From: Thermoplasmata archaeon
GTDB taxonomy: Archaea > Thermoplasmatota > Thermoplasmata > Thermoplasmatales > Thermoplasmataceae
DNA length: 13,662 bases
Reading direction: 5' to 3'
NCBI GenBank assembly: GCA_021826835.1
Contig: JAKAYH010000021.1
Coordinates: 1 to 13,662 of the forward strand
Part shown: in pieces, positions 6,838 to 12,654 of the stretch
How the letters are laid out: each line of letters starts with the position of its first letter
How positions within the stretch are numbered: the stretch's first letter is position 1
Program-made: the position numbers and the translations under genes
The notes under the pieces: generated by a model
Seen by the model: only the letters and a program-made list of their open reading frames with translations
The model's database searches: none
What the model was told of the DNA's origin: nothing

Positions 6838-6852
6838 AAAAATAAGAAAAAA
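6838..6852 (-). terminator. T-rich archaeal terminator candidate
   Basis: Immediately after the stop of the 145-aa gene the minus strand reads TTTTTTCTTATTTTT. Archaeal RNA polymerase terminates at such T-tracts without a hairpin. It abuts the upstream element of promoter P2. Confidence 0.45.
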
Positions 6853-7290
6853 TTAGTCTTGGTCAGCACCTTCATCGTCGTCGTCAAGACCTGAATGCTG
6901 GAGTTCTTCTCTGAGTGCATCGTAATTATATTCAACGTAGATATAATTGAGTCCATCATACAGTGGCACTACACCAACATCAATTCCTGCTTTGGAAGGA
7001 AGATTCTCAAGTACTTTAACTTCGGCAATTCCACCATTCTCATCTTGTTCAACACCGATTCCGAGTATTAGCTCTGGACTCATTTTTTGATCCCCGAAGT
7101 CAAGTAGAATCGCTTGTGTAGAGCTAACCGTAGTGAAATAATGTCTTATCTGGTGATACAGGTAATGCACAGCATCTGGTCTGCTTAATAGCTCATTCGC
7201 AATCCCTTTTGATTCTTCAGAAGCATTTTGCTTCATTTGCTTTATAGCTTCTGCAAGCTCATCTTTAAATTCTTCAAACTCAAGACTCAT
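6853..7290 (-). CDS. Hypothetical acidic-tailed protein, 145 aa
   Basis: The ATG at 7290 lies 29 nt from the first base of a TATA box (7312-7319), predicting a leaderless mRNA. Residues 1-60 are helical and rich in Glu, Lys and Gln. Residues about 60-125 look alpha/beta, with strands such as ILLDFG, LILGIGVEQ and NYIYVEYNY. The last 15 residues are strongly acidic (DDDDEGADQD). No membrane span, cysteine or catalytic motif is seen. It has its own promoter overlapped by a perfect palindrome, so its expression is probably separately controlled, and it is followed by a T-rich terminator. No family is recognised. Confidence 0.7.
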   Translation of the reverse strand: MSLEFEEFKDELAEAIKQMKQNASEESKGIANELLSRPDAVHYLYHQIRHYFTTVSSTQAILLDFGDQKMSPELILGIGVEQDENGGIAEVKVLENLPSKAGIDVGVVPLYDGLNYIYVEYNYDALREELQHSGLDDDDEGADQD

Positions 7291-7296
7291 AAGTCA

Positions 7297-7332
7297 TATA
7301 TAGTCGACGACTATATAAATGTTTAGTCGAAG
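7297..7332 (-). promoter_or_regulatory. TATA box overlapped by a 10-bp-arm palindrome and direct repeat
   Basis: The TATA box is at 7312-7319. A perfect inverted repeat with arms TATATAGTCG (7297-7306) and CGACTATATA (7308-7317) around one central base overlaps the TATA box and the predicted transcription start. The half-site TAGTCGA recurs 23 bp further on (7324-7330, within TTTAGTCGAAGA). A dimeric repressor bound here would block the pre-initiation complex. The element SAAGCTAC seen at other promoters is absent. It controls the 145-aa gene at 7290. Confidence 0.7.
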
Positions 7333-7337
7333 ATAAA

Positions 7338-7502
7338 TTATACAAAACCCTCGTGATCGCACTTCTTGCAGAGTCTTGTTCCATCCATCTCGTAATCCCA
7401 GAATGAGCGATCACAAGAACAATCACATTCCACTTTAAGTTTTTCAACAGAATAAAAACTACTTGATTCTCGCATTTTAAACTCATAGCATTTTTTTGAC
7501 AT
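7338..7502 (-). CDS. Zinc-ribbon miniprotein, 54 aa
   Basis: This frame from ATG 7502 to TAA 7338-7340 encodes a cysteine-rich miniprotein: Cys26, Cys28 and Cys30 in ECDCSC, and Cys45 and Cys48 in LCKKC, a typical knuckle pair for a zinc ribbon. Its Shine-Dalgarno AGGAGGT is embedded in the last codons and stop of the helicase gene, 4 nt before the ATG, so it is co-transcribed and tightly coupled to the XPD-like helicase. A competing minus-strand frame over 7280-7486 lacks such coupling and has no zinc-ligand logic. It may bind nucleic acid or act with the helicase; this is inference from linkage. Confidence 0.75.
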   Translation of the reverse strand: MSKKCYEFKMRESSSFYSVEKLKVECDCSCDRSFWDYEMDGTRLCKKCDHEGFV

Positions 7503-7504
7503 GG

Positions 7505-9112
7505 TTACCTCCTAAGTCTCTGTTTGAATGATTCAGGTTCTCTGTCTTTGTATTTTTCAATTAGATAGAAAGCATTGGCATCAAGAATTACAGTTACGCC
7601 CCAATCATCTTTACTTCTAATTATTCTTCCACAAGCTTGAATGATTGTAGAAAGTGTCTTGGTTTCATACCATGCTCTTCCATCCCTATTGTAATGTTCT
7701 TTTATCCACTTATCTCCAAGATTCAGATAAGGGCATTTTACGATAATCTGAATTCTACATAGATCGTCTTTTAAATCCAGTCCCTCTGTCATATTAACTG
7801 ACAGAAATATTCCTTTTTTCGAATATTCAAAAACCTTTTCTTGATATTCTCTATCCTCAGGAGTATGGGAGATAAGTCTTGGTCTATTTGATTCAGATAT
7901 ATTTTCTATCAGATAAGTTTGTATTGGATAAGAATGACAATGAACCAGTATTCTTTCGTCTGCATAGAGATTTGCGTAGTCATCTATCGCTTTGGCAACT
8001 TTCGGGAGAGCCTCTGAAAGACTCTCTTTGTTAATTTTACCAACTGAGTCAAATACAATTGGTGCTCTTTTCGCATCAAATGTTGAAGGAACACTTATGG
8101 AAACCCAATCATTTGGTTCAATTCCCAAAGACTTTGTGAGTTGTTCAAGATTTACAAATGTCGCAGATGAAAATATAACATTATCAAAACTGTATAAAAA
8201 GTTCTTTATGAAAGGTGCAGGTGAATAAGGTTTTAGATTTATTGAAGTATCTGATTTTTGAATAATATAAGTTGTATCAAAATTAAGCTTCACAACAAGA
8301 TGACTCATTCTTTCAATTCTTGTTCTGAGAGTTTTTTTAATGGATTCATCTTCTTCAATATCAAGTCTATCCTTTGTCAACCTGATAATTTCAGAAACGT
8401 GTTCCATTATGATATTTCGTATTTCAGTATCATCTTTACCGTCAATCTTTTCAACTAATGCTTCAAAATTAAGTTGTTGATCGAAGGAGAAAGGAGTTAA
8501 ATCTACCGTAAAGAAATTAACAATTGCATCGTCAAAAGAATGAGCTTCATCAATAATAAGAACATCTCTTTTAAACCATCCTTTAAGCTCATTTTCTGAA
8601 TCCGATAACATTTCAGCTTCTTCTTTTGTAAGCATGGCATGATTTTCAATACCTCTCTTAATTGCCATAAGGCAATATGCCAGTGAAGTTATTGTAACGG
8701 GTTCTCTTTGAGCTTTTCTAACTGCATCGTAGTAATAACAACCATTGGCATAATAGTCACACATTTTATTTTCTCCCTCAACTTTTTCAATGCATGGTGC
8801 ACCATCGCAATTCTCAAATTTCTCAGGTGTACTTAATTTAATGCATTTATAAGTAGCTTTTCCCATAACACCAACACCAAGTCCTTTATAGATTGGTACA
8901 TTTTTTATGGACTCAAGATACTGTTTTACAAGTATTCTTTGAGGTGTTGTGACATAAGCAGTTTTTCCCTTTGCGGAAAATAAGTTTATTAATGATTTAC
9001 CAGCACCAGTTGGTGCATCTATGAATATAAACTTAGCTCTATCAGGATTATTCAAATCCAGTTGAGATTTAACTAAGTCTATTGTTTGTTGCTGAAGCTC
9101 TGTTAGAGGCAT
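7505..9112 (-). CDS. XPD/DinG-like superfamily 2 iron-sulfur DNA helicase, 535 aa
   Basis: Predicted ATP-dependent 5'-3' DNA helicase. Walker A APTGAGKS is at 33-40, the DEAH box at 188-191 (LIIDEAH), and motif VI QACGRIIRS at 492-500, close to the C-terminus. Between motifs I and II are Cys90, Cys102, Cys107, Cys118 and Cys125, four of which can hold the 4Fe-4S cluster of the XPD/DinG/FancJ family; GKATYKC resembles the usual first-cysteine context. The length is slightly below archaeal XPD. The ATG at 9112 is 28 nt from the first base of the TATA box at 9133-9140, so it is likely leaderless. Linked replication genes suggest a role in element replication rather than host repair. XPD versus DinG subfamily cannot be settled by eye. 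Confidence 0.92.
   Translation of the reverse strand: MPLTELQQQTIDLVKSQLDLNNPDRAKFIFIDAPTGAGKSLINLFSAKGKTAYVTTPQRILVKQYLESIKNVPIYKGLGVGVMGKATYKCIKLSTPEKFENCDGAPCIEKVEGENKMCDYYANGCYYYDAVRKAQREPVTITSLAYCLMAIKRGIENHAMLTKEEAEMLSDSENELKGWFKRDVLIIDEAHSFDDAIVNFFTVDLTPFSFDQQLNFEALVEKIDGKDDTEIRNIIMEHVSEIIRLTKDRLDIEEDESIKKTLRTRIERMSHLVVKLNFDTTYIIQKSDTSINLKPYSPAPFIKNFLYSFDNVIFSSATFVNLEQLTKSLGIEPNDWVSISVPSTFDAKRAPIVFDSVGKINKESLSEALPKVAKAIDDYANLYADERILVHCHSYPIQTYLIENISESNRPRLISHTPEDREYQEKVFEYSKKGIFLSVNMTEGLDLKDDLCRIQIIVKCPYLNLGDKWIKEHYNRDGRAWYETKTLSTIIQACGRIIRSKDDWGVTVILDANAFYLIEKYKDREPESFKQRLRR
7507..7513 (-). promoter_or_regulatory. Strong Shine-Dalgarno AGGAGGT overlapping a stop codon
   Basis: The minus strand reads AGGAGGT, 4 nt before the ATG at 7502. 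It shares bases with the final Arg codons and the TAA of the helicase gene. It fixes the start of the zinc-ribbon gene and shows that internal genes use ribosome binding sites while first genes are leaderless. Confidence 0.85.
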
Positions 9113-9132
9113 GGCTATATATCCCTTATCTA

Positions 9133-9140
9133 TATATAAA
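9133..9140 (-). promoter_or_regulatory. TATA box of the XPD-like helicase gene
   Basis: TTTATATA on the minus strand, 20 nt before the ATG at 9112. It lies in the 33-nt gap after the SF3 helicase stop, within a run of TATATA/TATCTATATA direct repeats (9127-9136 and 9143-9152). The SAAGCTAC element is absent, so this promoter belongs to a different class from P1-P4. Confidence 0.65.
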
Positions 9141-9145
9141 TATAT

Positions 9146-10678
9146 CTATATATTTTCTTCCCAGTTCTCCTTTACACGAATTCCAACAAAAAGACGAATA
9201 TGACCTGCAGTTTGATTTTCAATTTCGTGTATATTTTCTCCGAAGTATTCTCTGACTAAGTTATAGAAAGCTATCTTAGAACGACATTTCACGTGTTTTA
9301 GTTTTGAAAAGATTTCATAATAAGAATAAAGTTTTCCTCTTTCAATTTCGTATCCATCTTTATCTCCAACCTCAACAACTTTTTCAAGAAAATATTTAAT
9401 TGAATTAGAAACTATGCGATATCTTCTTGAGCCATTTTCTTCTCCATCTTGTGATGTAAAACTACCTTTTTCAGTAAGTCTTTGAAAACCTCTTACTGCT
9501 TCATAAAACAACCATCTTTTATAATCTTCACGTTGGAGCATTAATAACATTTGGTCTTTGGTAATTCCTGAAATCTTATCTAAAAGTTCAATAAAATATA
9601 TTCTTCGTGAAAATCCATGTGAGTCATCACGAACTTCAGGAACATTATTTCCAAAGAAAAAGTACTTAGTATAGAATGGTTGCGAAGCAGTTTCAGTATG
9701 ATACAGTTTTCTTGTTGCAACAGCATCCCCAGAAGTTAATGATTTAAAATCTTCAGTTAAAATCAACTTATCAGGTGGAGTTTCAGAAACAGCATTACAA
9801 AATGTATTGTATAAATTTATTCGTCTTTCAGCACTCAATAATGCAGTAAACGGAAGTGATTGCATAGACGTACCAAACAGAGAACGCAATATTTCAAATA
9901 AGGTTGATTTACCATTGCCACCATCTCCTGCTACTATAAGATATGCAGGAATTGAGTAAGACCTAAAAAATGAATACCCAAGAAACTCAAAGAATAAATC
10001 ATACTGAACTTCATTTAATATTCCACCTTTTTCTTTACGAACAATTTTTTCAAAATCGTTTGAAACTTCTCCTCTGAGGTTAAACTCAATACGCTGTCCA
10101 TCTCTGAATACATAAGCAGGATTTTGTTCCATTATTTCTCCAGTCTTCATATTATAGACACAATCTTTAAAAAGAACCCAATAAGGTGGTGGTTCAATAA
10201 AGACATTAACTTTCTCAAGACCATTATCTTGAAACAATGGATTATCAACTACTTCTTGAGATAGTTCTTTTAAAATGTCTCTTATATTCTTAAGAACTGA
10301 AGAATAATAATCTCTTTGCATTAACCTAACTGCAAAACCACGAATAAGTGGAGTAGCTTCAGTATAAATTCCATCTTTATAGTAGTAAACATCATCTTCT
10401 TTAGAATCATAATAAACTATTCTTTCTTGAAGAATAGCTACTGCAACTTGATAAGGATCGAATGTATCTGATTTCTTGCCATCTGCAATATAAACCTTAG
10501 TTGATTTAGGTTTCGTTTCAGGCTTCTTAGCACCTTTCCGAATTTTTATTTCTTCAGGTTTAACGTCTTTATCTTCAGGATTAATATCTTTGTTTTCATC
10601 TGAAGTGTTCAAACTATCTGTATTATCAGAACCATCCGAAACCTTTTTATAGTCGTCATCGCTTGTAGTATCGGTCAT
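9146..10678 (-). CDS. D5-type superfamily 3 replicative helicase, 510 aa
   Basis: Predicted replicative DNA helicase of the D5/pox-like primase-helicase group. Residues 1-60 are acidic, Lys-rich and probably disordered. Residues about 75-230 fit a D5_N-like domain. Walker A GDGGNGKST is at 251-259, a Walker B-like acidic pair lies in ILTEDF (about 306-311), and motif C FFGNNVPEV (341-349) is followed by the arginine finger region FSRRIYF (357-363). The C-terminal 100 residues look like a winged helix. No archaeo-eukaryotic primase domain is fused N-terminally, unlike many viral relatives, so primase activity must come from elsewhere. The ATG overlaps the upstream RHH gene by 4 nt (ATGA), making a two-gene operon from promoter P3. 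Confidence 0.92.
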   Translation of the reverse strand: MTDTTSDDDYKKVSDGSDNTDSLNTSDENKDINPEDKDVKPEEIKIRKGAKKPETKPKSTKVYIADGKKSDTFDPYQVAVAILQERIVYYDSKEDDVYYYKDGIYTEATPLIRGFAVRLMQRDYYSSVLKNIRDILKELSQEVVDNPLFQDNGLEKVNVFIEPPPYWVLFKDCVYNMKTGEIMEQNPAYVFRDGQRIEFNLRGEVSNDFEKIVRKEKGGILNEVQYDLFFEFLGYSFFRSYSIPAYLIVAGDGGNGKSTLFEILRSLFGTSMQSLPFTALLSAERRINLYNTFCNAVSETPPDKLILTEDFKSLTSGDAVATRKLYHTETASQPFYTKYFFFGNNVPEVRDDSHGFSRRIYFIELLDKISGITKDQMLLMLQREDYKRWLFYEAVRGFQRLTEKGSFTSQDGEENGSRRYRIVSNSIKYFLEKVVEVGDKDGYEIERGKLYSYYEIFSKLKHVKCRSKIAFYNLVREYFGENIHEIENQTAGHIRLFVGIRVKENWEENI

Positions 10679-11118
10679 GCCTCTCCCTCTGTGATAAAAC
10701 TCGCAGGTTCAGGTTTTTGACTGCCCTGTTGGTGAATTGACCTACCCGATTCACCAACTATTTCTCTCATGGTATATCTAACCATCCTACTCAGGTTAAG
10801 TTTGAGAACACGAATATAATTGTATAATTTAATATCTATATTTGCAGACATCTGTTTATTATATCTGCTACCTCTCTCAAATACAGAAAGTGCAATTGGA
10901 ATTTCATTTTGATTTTGCCATAGAATAATTATCTTCTCAATAAGAGCAGATTTAGTTACATTGTAATTTTTTGAATATTCAGTTATAAGATTATAAGTAA
11001 TTTCATCGACTGATATACAGACATTTACGTACTTTCGCCTGTCTTCAACAGTCAATGATAATAACTGAGGATATGAGCGAATAACATCCCTTAGTGATAT
11101 ATTTTGAGCTTCAACCAT
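10675..11118 (-). CDS. Tandem ribbon-helix-helix DNA-binding protein, 147 aa
   Basis: Two MetJ/Arc-type RHH units can be traced. The first is at about 29-66: strand YVNVCISVDE, helix, turn NVTKSALIEKI, helix. The second is at about 86-121: strand KQMSANIDIK, helix, turn NLSRMVRYTM, helix. Two units in one chain would let a monomer form the fold normally made by a dimer. The C-terminal 25 residues are polar and look disordered. The ATG at 11118 is 33 nt from the first base of the P3 TATA box, so the mRNA is predicted leaderless. As first gene before the SF3 helicase and next to the origin, it is a good candidate for a copy-control or autoregulatory repressor; this is inference from position. 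Confidence 0.75.
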   Translation of the reverse strand: MVEAQNISLRDVIRSYPQLLSLTVEDRRKYVNVCISVDEITYNLITEYSKNYNVTKSALIEKIIILWQNQNEIPIALSVFERGSRYNKQMSANIDIKLYNYIRVLKLNLSRMVRYTMREIVGESGRSIHQQGSQKPEPASFITEGEA

Positions 11119-11143
11119 AGCAACGTCTTATATCACTCCTATA

Positions 11144-11166
11144 TATATAAAGGTTTTGGTAGCTTC
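11144..11166 (-). promoter_or_regulatory. Archaeal promoter P3 with shared upstream element
   Basis: On the minus strand: GAAGCTAC (11166-11159), spacer caaaacc, TTTATATA (11151-11144). It differs from P4 at only two positions across 23 nt. It drives the RHH and SF3 helicase operon with a predicted start at or next to ATG 11118. Confidence 0.82.
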
Positions 11167-11234
11167 GATTTACTCCCAGACTTTTTGAACCTAAAATCTA
11201 CGAAAAATTCTACATTCTTCAGCCATTAAATTCC

Positions 11235-11327
11235 ATCCCAAACTTTTAATTTTTATCCCACGCCCATCCCGATCTCATCCCGTCGTCACGTCGGCTATTT
11301 TACGCCATAATCCCAGACTCCCATCCC
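11235..11327 (+). repeat. Cluster of six ATCCC motifs with C-rich runs
   Basis: ATCCC begins at 11235, 11255, 11266, 11277, 11310 and 11323; three are exactly 11 bp apart. Within 11257-11281 four CCC runs are separated by 3, 2 and 8 nt, so the minus strand could form a G-quadruplex (the 8-nt loop is just beyond the usual limit). The motif CCCATCCC occurs at 11263 and 11320. Confidence 0.55.
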
Positions 11328-11358
11328 TTTTATTATAAAATATATTATACTAAAGGGA
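11324..11358 (+). promoter_or_regulatory. AT-rich element bracketed by an inverted repeat, possible TATA or unwinding element
   Basis: TCCCTTT (11324-11330) and AAAGGGA (11352-11358) form 7-bp arms around 21 nt of nearly pure A and T including TTATAAAATATA. It could be the TATA region of the small ORF at 11363 or the unwinding element of the origin. The right arm merges with the GGGAGG Shine-Dalgarno-like sequence at 11355-11360. Confidence 0.4.
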
Positions 11359-11362
11359 GGCT

Positions 11363-11449
11363 ATGGTGGGCACGATCCGACCATGCACCACACAGGATTT
11401 TAGATGGATCAAAAAATACGGTAAAACGTGGGATTATCCGCTATTTTAA
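11363..11449 (+). CDS. Possible 28-aa ORF inside the origin region
   Basis: An ATG at 11363 is preceded 2 nt upstream by GGGAGG and further upstream by a TATA-like AT stretch, and the frame runs 28 codons to a TAA that lies within the iteron core at 11440-11448. The peptide begins MVGTIRPC and ends TWDYPLF, with no recognisable family. The Shine-Dalgarno to ATG distance is unusually short. AGCCTCC in two iterons (11450, 11587) is complementary to GGAGGCT over the ribosome-binding site, so it could be sequestered in RNA. It may equally be chance within an origin. Confidence 0.25.
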   Translation: MVGTIRPCTTQDFRWIKKYGKTWDYPLF

Positions 11450-11615
11450 AGCCTCCGTGAGCAAAAACAGGTCTGGGATGCCTACGTAATAGCGGCTCGC
11501 CATGCGATTTTACCCTGAAGGTCTGGATATATCCGCTATTTTACGGACTCCGTGACTCATAGGGCTCTGTAAAAAGGCTATTTTAAAGCCTCCGTGAGCT
11601 ATTTTAAGATCGCCG

Positions 11616-11633
11616 ATATACATGCATGTATAT
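11616..11633. repeat. Perfect 18-bp palindrome
   Basis: ATATACATG (11616-11624) is followed directly by its exact reverse complement CATGTATAT (11625-11633). It lies between the last iteron and the promoter of the HTH gene and is a natural site for a dimeric DNA-binding protein, for example the RHH or HTH protein encoded on either side. Confidence 0.65.
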
Positions 11634-11680
11634 GTGCAAATTCAGGTCAAACTGAAAATAATAAAAGATTTCAAACCCAT

Positions 11681-11704
11681 ACATATCTTTATATATAGAT
11701 ATGT
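11681..11704 (+). promoter_or_regulatory. TATA box framed by an 8-bp inverted repeat (HTH gene promoter)
   Basis: ACATATCT (11681-11688) and AGATATGT (11697-11704) are perfect inverted arms around TTATATAT. The TATA box (TTTATATA, 11688-11695) lies 31 nt, first base to first base, before ATG 11719, matching the leaderless spacing of the other promoters. A protein bound to the arms would cover the TATA box. This supports 11719, not 11701, as the gene start. Confidence 0.7.
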
Positions 11705-11718
11705 TATATAATAGATGT

Positions 11719-12654
11719 ATGAAAACCATTGACAAATCAGCAATTCGTGAAATTAGAAAACTCTATGAAAGAGGACTTTCGAAGTCTAAAGTTGCTGAAT
11801 ATACTGGTTTATCTCTTAAAAAGATAAATGAAACTTTAAAAACTGTAAAACCAAGTACAATCGAAAAACATAAACAAAATAGTAGAATAATGGCAGAGCA
11901 ATTAAGAAATGAAAAACTTGGTCTAACAGGATTTAAAGTCCAAAGAGGAATAAAAGAGACAGCTAAGAAAATAACTATTCTTGAAAAAGTAGAAAAAGTA
12001 GAGAGTAGTCGAATGTCAGATGTCCTTAAACTAAATAGATTAAGAGATATTCGTATAGACTATGGCAGAAAATCATTGGAAAAAGTTGAAAAAATTTTAA
12101 AGAAACAAACACGCAATAGACGTAATGACAAAGTCAAACGAAAAAGAACGAAGGAAATCAACAACATAAATACCGCTCTAAAATATCCAAGATATGAATA
12201 TGGTTATGATGCATACAAACCCTCAACACCTGAGCCTGAATTGCCAGAAGAACCTGAGAAAAAAGGTTACCATATAATTATAACTGGAGTTGTAATGGCT
12301 AAAGATAGAAAATATACTCTTGTAGATATGAACTTCTATACCGAAGAACCCATTACAATCGAAGAAATATTTGCATACGTAAAATCTCAGGGTTATGACC
12401 TGCAAAGAACTAACGCTATGAAAAATGCAAATGAGGATCGAGTGTCTATTGGTGTTATTAAAGGTGCAGAATATATCTATCACAACACTGAAATCACGAA
12501 AGACTGGAAAAGTTCATTTGATAAGACATTAGGTAACTATAACTTCAGGTCACCAAAGTCAGGTGCGTATTGGAGAAAAGTTCAAAAACTACACGGCAAA
12601 AAGGTTTCAAACCCTGAATACCAAAAAATGTTTGACGAGAGAGGAATATTATGA
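11719..12654 (+). CDS. HTH DNA-binding protein, candidate replication initiator or regulator, 311 aa
   Basis: ATG 11719 is chosen because the in-frame ATG at 11701 lies within the promoter palindrome, upstream of the predicted transcription start. Residues about 7-42 form a resolvase-like helix-turn-helix (RKLYERGLSKSKVAEYTGLS). Residues about 75-150 are long, helical and very rich in Lys and Arg. A Pro/Glu linker (about 166-182, PSTPEPELPEEPEKK) joins a C-terminal alpha/beta domain (about 184-311) with a beta-strand start (YHIIITGVVMA) that I do not recognise. It overlaps the next gene by 4 nt (ATGA). An HTH protein facing phased iterons is a candidate initiator, but the same evidence fits an autoregulator; no nuclease motif is seen. 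Confidence 0.7.
   Translation: MKTIDKSAIREIRKLYERGLSKSKVAEYTGLSLKKINETLKTVKPSTIEKHKQNSRIMAEQLRNEKLGLTGFKVQRGIKETAKKITILEKVEKVESSRMSDVLKLNRLRDIRIDYGRKSLEKVEKILKKQTRNRRNDKVKRKRTKEINNINTALKYPRYEYGYDAYKPSTPEPELPEEPEKKGYHIIITGVVMAKDRKYTLVDMNFYTEEPITIEEIFAYVKSQGYDLQRTNAMKNANEDRVSIGVIKGAEYIYHNTEITKDWKSSFDKTLGNYNFRSPKSGAYWRKVQKLHGKKVSNPEYQKMFDERGIL

Larger units (their letters stand above)
11294..11606 (+). repeat. Five helically phased iterons, core GCTATTTTA
   Basis: The core GCTATTTTA starts at 11294, 11440, 11535, 11577 and 11598, all in the same orientation. In the copies at 11440, 11535 and 11577 it is followed after four bases by CTCCGTGA, making a 21-bp full iteron; the first and last copies are half-sites. 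Spacings are 146, 95, 42 and 21 bp, each close to a whole number of 10.5-bp turns (about 14, 9, 4 and 2). Phased direct repeats next to replication genes are the classical binding array for a replication initiator. Confidence 0.7.
11160..11690 (+). other. Candidate replication origin and divergent control region
   Basis: No long gene covers this stretch. It separates all leftward from all rightward genes, is visibly richer in GC than its neighbours, and is bounded on both sides by replication-related genes. It holds six ATCCC motifs, five phased GCTATTTTA iterons, an AT-rich stretch bracketed by an inverted repeat (11324-11358), an 18-bp palindrome and the octamer TCCCAGAC twice direct (11174, 11311) and once inverted (11471). 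These are hallmarks of an iteron-type origin. No Orc1/Cdc6 origin-recognition box was recognised. Confidence 0.6.

Noticed and set aside
7280..7486. 68-codon minus-strand frame
   Set aside because: The alternative frame at 7338-7502 has a strong AGGAGGT and a coherent zinc-ribbon cysteine pattern, whereas this one overlaps the next gene's start and its promoter palindrome.
11440..11606. CRISPR-like array
   Set aside because: The repeats are short (9-21 bp), have unequal spacers of 21-146 bp and no cas genes nearby. The helical phasing and location fit iterons better.
11701..11718. Upstream in-frame ATG as start of the HTH gene
   Set aside because: It lies inside the inverted repeat, about 5 nt after the TATA box, upstream of any plausible transcription start. 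ATG 11719 fits the spacing seen at other promoters.
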